64,000 nucleotides of DNA, taken from an uncultured Muribaculaceae bacterium. Lineage in GTDB: Bacteria > Bacteroidota > Bacteroidia > Bacteroidales > Muribaculaceae. The position numbers and the translations under genes are program-made. The notes below the pieces were generated by a model that was not told the origin of the DNA, did no database searches, and worked only from the letters and a program-made list of their open reading frames with translations. The stretch is from NCBI GenBank assembly GCA_910579185.1, contig CAJTTG010000003.1, positions 239,286 to 303,285 on the forward strand. The letters are read 5' to 3'. Shown in pieces: positions 60,623 through 64,000 of the stretch (within the stretch, counting starts at the first letter, position 1; every line of letters starts with the position of its first letter).

Positions 60623-61174
60623 ATGGACAATAATTTGGACGCATTGAAACAGCAGTGGCAACAGTTGAGCAACTCGACTGTGGCAGGTGTGGATCCGGCT
60701 CTGGTCACCAACCGAAGGATGTCGAGCCGTCACGGATATTTGCTTCGTTTCTACCGCGTGTTGATCATCGTGTGCCTTATCTGGATCCTGCTGAGTCCAC
60801 TGACGCTGTTTAAAGCCGGGTTGCCAGTGTTCCTGTGTGTGACCACGAGTGTCTATTTCGGAGTGATGGCGGTGTTGTGTTTCATAACGTATCAGCGCAT
60901 CCGTGAAATTGATTTCGGGACCATGACGGTGGTGGAACTGCTTGCATCGGTTGGCCGTGTCATGCGCACGCGGCTTGTGTCGCGCTGCATCGGGCTTATG
61001 CTTTGTGTGCCGTTGATCGCCTCATTGTTATATTATTTCAGCGCCAACAAGGCAATGCTCGTGGGCGGAATCTCCGGTGCGGTGCTTGGTGGGATACTGG
61101 GCTATATCAACGACGCAAAGATACGCCGTTATCTGAAAGAGATCCGCAGGGAGCTGATGAGCGTGGAGGGCTGA
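60623..61174 (+). CDS. Membrane protein encoded with an ECF sigma factor
   Basis: 183 residues from the ATG at 60623. A soluble N-terminus (MDNNLDALKQQWQQLS, about 45 residues) precedes four membrane helices (about 45-63, 68-88, 118-135, 140-158) and a basic cytoplasmic tail (AKIRRYLKEIRRELMS). No known anti-sigma domain is present. Its position behind the sigma gene parallels the pair at 11.8-12.7 kb, so an anti-sigma or sensor role is proposed. Confidence 0.78.
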   Translation: MDNNLDALKQQWQQLSNSTVAGVDPALVTNRRMSSRHGYLLRFYRVLIIVCLIWILLSPLTLFKAGLPVFLCVTTSVYFGVMAVLCFITYQRIREIDFGTMTVVELLASVGRVMRTRLVSRCIGLMLCVPLIASLLYYFSANKAMLVGGISGAVLGGILGYINDAKIRRYLKEIRRELMSVEG

Positions 61175-61212
61175 AAATGCCTCTCTTAATATCCCATCAA
61201 AAATTGTTACAC

Positions 61213-61247
61213 AAAAATGCACAGTCGGTCGCCGATTGTGCATTTTT
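61213..61247 (+). terminator. Terminator after the sigma-factor/membrane-protein pair
   Basis: A 16-bp stem (61213-61228 with 61232-61247, one G-T pair), 3-base loop and T run, 39 bases past the stop codon. Symmetric A/T runs make it bidirectional. Confidence 0.75.
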
Positions 61248-61411
61248 GCTTACGGATTTACGCTGGATTGTTAACTGAGGTTAATATTTGTATCTAAATA
61301 TATGCAAAAAGCCCGTAAAATTAACAATAATCCACCACTGCTAAAATATGTTTAATTACGGAGTGAAAAGTTTATAAAATGTAAATGCGTTGAGTGATAG
61401 TTGTTTATCTA

Positions 61412-61443
61412 TTTGTGAGAACGAAAAAGAAGCCTTAACTTTG
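61412..61443 (+). promoter_or_regulatory. Promoter of the second NlpC/P60 gene
   Basis: TTTG at 61412-61415, a 20-base spacer and TAACTTTG at 61436-61443: a full consensus match, 62 bases before the start. Confidence 0.7.
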
Positions 61444-61505
61444 CATTGTTGAAAAAATGAAAGCAGTTCACCACTTTTCAACAATATTAATAATTCAATC
61501 TTGCA

Positions 61506-62174
61506 ATGGAAATCAGACGCTCAATCATAACAATGCTTTTCTGTGGATTCGTCGCAGCAGGTATCTGTGCGCAGACCACATGGAAGCTGCCGGCAAAGCA
61601 TCAGCAGATCGCTGACAAGCAGGTGGAGATGAACCTCAACCACGACAACCACTTCCTTGCCGAAGCAATGCAGACGGTACGTGCCAACTCCCCGTTTGCC
61701 GATATGCTCCAGAATGTGCGCAAACCGGCTCAGATCTCCAACCCCACCGAGGACCGCATGGTCAACTATGCATCCCGTTTCCTCGGCACACGCTATCGCC
61801 TTGGTGCGAGCGGCCCTTCAGCGTTCGATTGCTCTGGCTTCACAAGCTATGTCTATAAGAATTTCGGCATTACCCTCAACCGTTCCTCACGCTCGCAGTT
61901 CCTTCAGGGCGAAAAGGTGTCGGTCAACAATCTGCGTCCCGGCGACCTGATGTTTTTCAGCTCCCGTAGTGCCGGACGTGGCAACGTAGGCCATGTGGCT
62001 ATGGTTGTGTCTGTGGATCCGGCCAACGGCACATGCAAGTTTATCCACGCATCCGTGAAACATGGCGTGACCTATCAGTCGTTCCCCGACAATGGCTACT
62101 ATTCGCGCAACTTCCTTGGCGCACGCCGAATCCTCGGAACATCGCTCGACGCAACGGCACAAGCCTCAAAATAA
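61506..62174 (+). CDS. NlpC/P60-family cell-wall hydrolase, exported
   Basis: 222 residues. Signal peptide ends ICAQ (about 23). The catalytic domain (about 85-215) has the Cys in AFDCSGFTSYVY, the His in GNVGHVAMVVS and the third residue in FIHASVKHG. Unlike the protein at 745-1590 it has no lipobox and no long tail, so it is periplasmic and soluble. It stands alone with its own strong promoter. Confidence 0.93.
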   Translation: MEIRRSIITMLFCGFVAAGICAQTTWKLPAKHQQIADKQVEMNLNHDNHFLAEAMQTVRANSPFADMLQNVRKPAQISNPTEDRMVNYASRFLGTRYRLGASGPSAFDCSGFTSYVYKNFGITLNRSSRSQFLQGEKVSVNNLRPGDLMFFSSRSAGRGNVGHVAMVVSVDPANGTCKFIHASVKHGVTYQSFPDNGYYSRNFLGARRILGTSLDATAQASK

Positions 62175-62310
62175 GATCCCGATCCAACCTCATGACATAC
62201 CGGCCGGAAGCTCATAGCCTCCGGCCGTTTCGTTGCGTAGCGAGCCGAAATGAGTATGTCCCGACTGGCGTGGGGGGATAAATACGTCCCCTGTCAGCAT
62301 TGCAAAGTTA

Positions 62311-62394
62311 CTTTAGTCACCTTAGTCAGTCTAGTCAGTCTAGTCAGTCTAGTCAGTCTAGTCAGTCTAGTCACGGCGACTAAGGTGACTAAAG
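62311..62394. repeat. 9-bp tandem array inside a 17-bp perfect inverted repeat
   Basis: Five exact copies of GTCAGTCTA lie at 62325-62369. They are framed by CTTTAGTCACCTTAGTC (62311-62327) and its exact reverse complement at 62378-62394; relaxed TTAGTCAC/GTGACTAA units extend both flanks. In single-stranded form the arms close a hairpin with the array in the loop. Confidence 0.85.
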
Positions 62395-62405
62395 TGACTA
62401 ACATG

Positions 62406-62522
62406 ACTAAAGCACAACCACCCTGTAGGGACTGCGCCATGGCGCGTCCGGCTTCGTCCATCCGTGCAAACAGATTGATTATCCGGGTGTTATGCGGATG
62501 CGGCATGCCGCAGTCCCTACAG
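62406..62522. repeat. Dispersed repeat with 14-bp inverted arms, copy 1
   Basis: CTGTAGGGACTGCG at 62423-62436 and its exact reverse complement at 62509-62522 bound a 100-base unit. The 40 bases 62406-62445 recur identically at 63909-63948. The unit has the size and form of a small non-autonomous or palindromic intergenic element. Confidence 0.75.
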
Positions 62523-62809
62523 GCGAAGGGGATGATTCGCATCAACCGAGTCATCCCATTGCTGATGGTTTCGGCCAACCGCACGGAGTGCGGTGACCCC
62601 GTCCAATCCCGATATGGCGTTGGTGATTTGCAGCCGGATTCACTCGCCCCATTTGTCAGCCCTGTCGGGGTAACGGCTCTCCGAGCCGTCTACCGAACCG
62701 TCAGCATTGGCGGTGATTTGCATATATGGCGTAGTAGGGATATGGCGTTGGTGGCGATTGTTCGTAGCCGTGGGGTTTCAGCGTTGTCCATGTTTCACTC
62801 CAGTTTTGC

Positions 62810-62944
62810 CTACGCCACTTGATAATACCACAGTTCAGCCTGTCGAGGGAACGAGTGGATGGATTCCGGGCTTATGGAGTCCTTGGATTGCAGTTTTCGG
62901 AAGTCCGATATAATCTGCGTGAGTGATTTAACGTCGATAGCCAT
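62810..62944 (-). pseudogene. Fragment of a phage-like structural gene
   Basis: 44 residues from the ATG at 62944. SLTQIISDFRKLQSKDSISP resembles the start of long Bacteroidales prophage tail or fibre proteins (a recollection), then the reading goes off after SPES and stops. The rest of the gene is missing, replaced by repeat-bearing DNA. Confidence 0.4.
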
Positions 62945-63021
62945 ACGATTGTGGTAATGGTTTACCGCAAAAGTATGGCTATCGGTTGGGCGGTGAAAAG
63001 ACACCGCGCAGGTGTTATATG

Positions 63022-63462
63022 TCAATCAAGAGCATTTCCATCAACTGCTCTTTTTAGGATTGGTTTATTAAGTGGAGGTGAGAAGATTTCTCGAAAGATC
63101 TTGACTACTGGCACATAAAAAATGAATAGAATAACGGCAAAAGTAAAATAACCTCTCCAACTAAAGCATAATTTCCACTCGAAAAGTGAAATTATTGCCA
63201 TTATAATCCAAGGTAATACGGTGAAATATGAAACGTGTCTGATTACTTTATTCCGTGTACGCACATTTTTACACTTCGGACAGAATCGTACTTTTGCATA
63301 AGAAGTGCTTATAGTGTCGACATAGTGATTACCTCGAAAATCCATTTTTGAATCTTCGCTTACTAAGACTGCCCTAACGTGAGCATCTTTTATCGGATGA
63401 ATTTTTCCACAATTAGGGCACTTAAATTGATAATTCTTTTTTAACTCTTGCACAGTAATCAT
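63022..63462 (-). CDS. Zinc-ribbon membrane protein, AT-rich cargo
   Basis: 146 residues. An N-terminal zinc ribbon is suggested by FKCPNCGKIHP and RFCPKCKNVRTRNK (two CxxC knuckles), followed by two membrane helices (about 78-95 and 102-122) and a short basic tail. AT content is well above the neighbours. It lies between two phage-like fragments, so it may be prophage cargo. A full promoter sits against its start codon. Function unknown. Confidence 0.65.
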   Translation of the reverse strand: MITVQELKKNYQFKCPNCGKIHPIKDAHVRAVLVSEDSKMDFRGNHYVDTISTSYAKVRFCPKCKNVRTRNKVIRHVSYFTVLPWIIMAIISLFEWKLCFSWRGYFTFAVILFIFYVPVVKIFREIFSPPLNKPILKRAVDGNALD

Positions 63463-63466
63463 AGTG

Positions 63467-63497
63467 CAAAGTTACAACATTTCAGTTAATTATCAAA
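63467..63497 (-). promoter_or_regulatory. Promoter abutting the zinc-ribbon membrane protein gene
   Basis: On the minus strand TTTG (63497-63494), a 19-base spacer and TAACTTTG (63474-63467); the ATG at 63462 starts four bases later, so the mRNA would be leaderless. The -33 element overlaps the stop of the upstream phage-like gene. Confidence 0.6.
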
Positions 63498-63882
63498 ATG
63501 TCACGAAGCGACGTGAGATGTCGCGAGTGAGGGCATTGCTGACGGTGTCGGCAAGGTCTTTACTGAGGTTATCAGCGAAGAACTCGCGAATATTCATAAC
63601 CGAGGCGAAGTATTTTCGGGAGAACCAACGCTTGCGCTTACGCTTGTTGTCGCGTCCGAGGTCGCCGGGGTTGCCCCGAGGTGTGTTCGAGCCAACGCCA
63701 TAGTCGGCATAGATGCCGTAGAGGTTGAACTTCTGCGCGAGCGAGATGGAGGTAAACTTGCCGTCGGCTGTCATACTGACGGCCACGGTTGAGCGGTATA
63801 ACGCTCCTGTATCAACGACACCAAGCAGAGCGATTTGCTCTCGCCATATCTTTATCATTGTGTCGTCAAAAAAAATGTTCAA
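63493..63882 (-). CDS. Phage-like conserved protein (Mu-type prophage minor protein)
   Basis: 129 residues. WREQIALLGVVDTGALYRST, FNLYGIYADYGVGSNTPRGN and KRWFSRKYFASVMNIREFFA are patterns I associate with HK97-gp10-like minor tail or neck proteins in Bacteroidales Mu-like prophages. The start at 63882 may be true or the result of truncation, because the dispersed repeat begins about 25 bases upstream. No other morphogenesis gene is in the window. Confidence 0.55.
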   Translation of the reverse strand: MNIFFDDTMIKIWREQIALLGVVDTGALYRSTVAVSMTADGKFTSISLAQKFNLYGIYADYGVGSNTPRGNPGDLGRDNKRKRKRWFSRKYFASVMNIREFFADNLSKDLADTVSNALTRDISRRFVTF

Positions 63883-63885
63883 CCC

Positions 63886-63948
63886 TGTCGTGTCTAGTCA
63901 GTATAGTCACTAAAGCACAACCACCCTGTAGGGACTGCGCCATGGCGC
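63886..63948. repeat. Dispersed repeat, copy 2 (truncated by window or deletion)
   Basis: 63909-63948 is identical to 62406-62445 for 40 bases, including the 14-bp arm (63926-63939). Before it stands a short version of the TCTAGTCAG units (near 63891-63908). After 63948 the sequence departs from copy 1. No second arm is visible before the window end. Confidence 0.75.
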
Positions 63949-64000
63949 TATTCTTTACCCACAGAAGTATTCAGCAACGGTCAAGGAACTCAAAAATCGC

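Larger units (their letters stand above)
62175..62809. other. Gene-free stretch with repeats
   Basis: Between the NlpC/P60 gene and the phage-like fragment no frame looks like a real gene. It holds the tandem array (62311-62394), the inverted-repeat element (62406-62522) and a 15-base direct repeat GATATGGCGTTGGTG at 62611-62625 and 62739-62753 with related flanks (GGTGATTTGCA near 62622 and 62712). The content suggests decayed mobile DNA. Confidence 0.6.

Noticed and set aside
62311..62394. CRISPR array
   Set aside because: Units are nine bases and contiguous, without spacers, and no cas genes are present.
62250..62822. 190-codon frame with VSL repeats (and the antisense frame with RLT repeats)
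   Set aside because: The apparent protein repeats are the translation of the 9-bp DNA array; frames on both strands are open only because the array lacks stops.

Overview
The window looks like a chromosome segment of a Bacteroidales bacterium, most likely a gut Muribaculaceae-type organism (the family is an inference). Supporting signs are the Bacteroidetes promoter form TTTG-N19/20-TAnnTTTG in front of many genes, near absence of Shine-Dalgarno sites, a complete Na+-NQR operon, a TonB/ExbB/ExbD/ExbD cluster, GLPGLI and SusC/carboxypeptidase-regulatory-like outer-membrane proteins, a type IX secretion plug protein (DUF5103), a DUF3109 protein, a bacterial glutaminyl cyclase and many ECF sigma factors. 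GC is close to 50%, with a few AT-rich patches that mark accessory DNA.

Layout. 1-15 kb: 5' part of an HtrA protease (-), NlpC/P60 lipoprotein and TcdA (+), an Nfn-type ferredoxin:NADP+ oxidoreductase pair plus lipoprotein (-), a periplasmic C1 peptidase (+), an outer-membrane protein, tRNA-Pro, cardiolipin synthase, the S6-S18-L9 operon, two ECF sigma factors with membrane-protein partners, polyprenyl synthase and TatD. 15-24.4 kb: a nine-gene minus-strand operon of exported proteins (FecR-like, CHASE2, transglutaminase-like, LPP20-like and FlgT/CsgG-like proteins) preceded by a long structured leader RNA with its own promoter and a terminator. This is the best candidate for an undescribed system. 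24.5-34.2 kb: nqrABCDEF (-), diverging from exbB-exbD-exbD-tonB (+). 34.3-37.5 kb: an M16 peptidase, then a low-GC accessory patch with a frameshifted KilA-N gene. 37.7-43.8 kb: dusB, a GIN-domain protein, ssb, an OPT transporter, a MATE transporter and DUF3109. 43.8-51.8 kb: T9SS plug protein, ung, tRNA-Arg, a TonB-dependent-receptor-like protein with a GLPGLI partner, and a divergent histidine kinase/response regulator. 51.9-53.4 kb: an A1S_2505/macro-like protein and a zeta-type kinase with a small partner, then tRNA-Pro. 53.5-61.2 kb: POT transporter, SufE, glutaminyl cyclase, ligA with a beta-barrel protein, and a third ECF sigma factor with a membrane partner. 61.2-64 kb: a second NlpC/P60 protein, then a decayed region with dispersed repeats, a striking 9-bp tandem array inside an inverted repeat, and phage-like fragments.

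How the parts relate. NQR builds the sodium gradient, Nfn balances NADH, NADPH and ferredoxin, and ExbB/ExbD/TonB convey ion-motive force to outer-membrane receptors such as the one at 46-48.6 kb, whose likely controller is the kinase/regulator pair beside it. Much of the rest serves the envelope: cell-wall hydrolases, lipoproteins, periplasmic peptidases and cardiolipin synthesis. The nine-gene operon fits this theme but has no known function that I can name.
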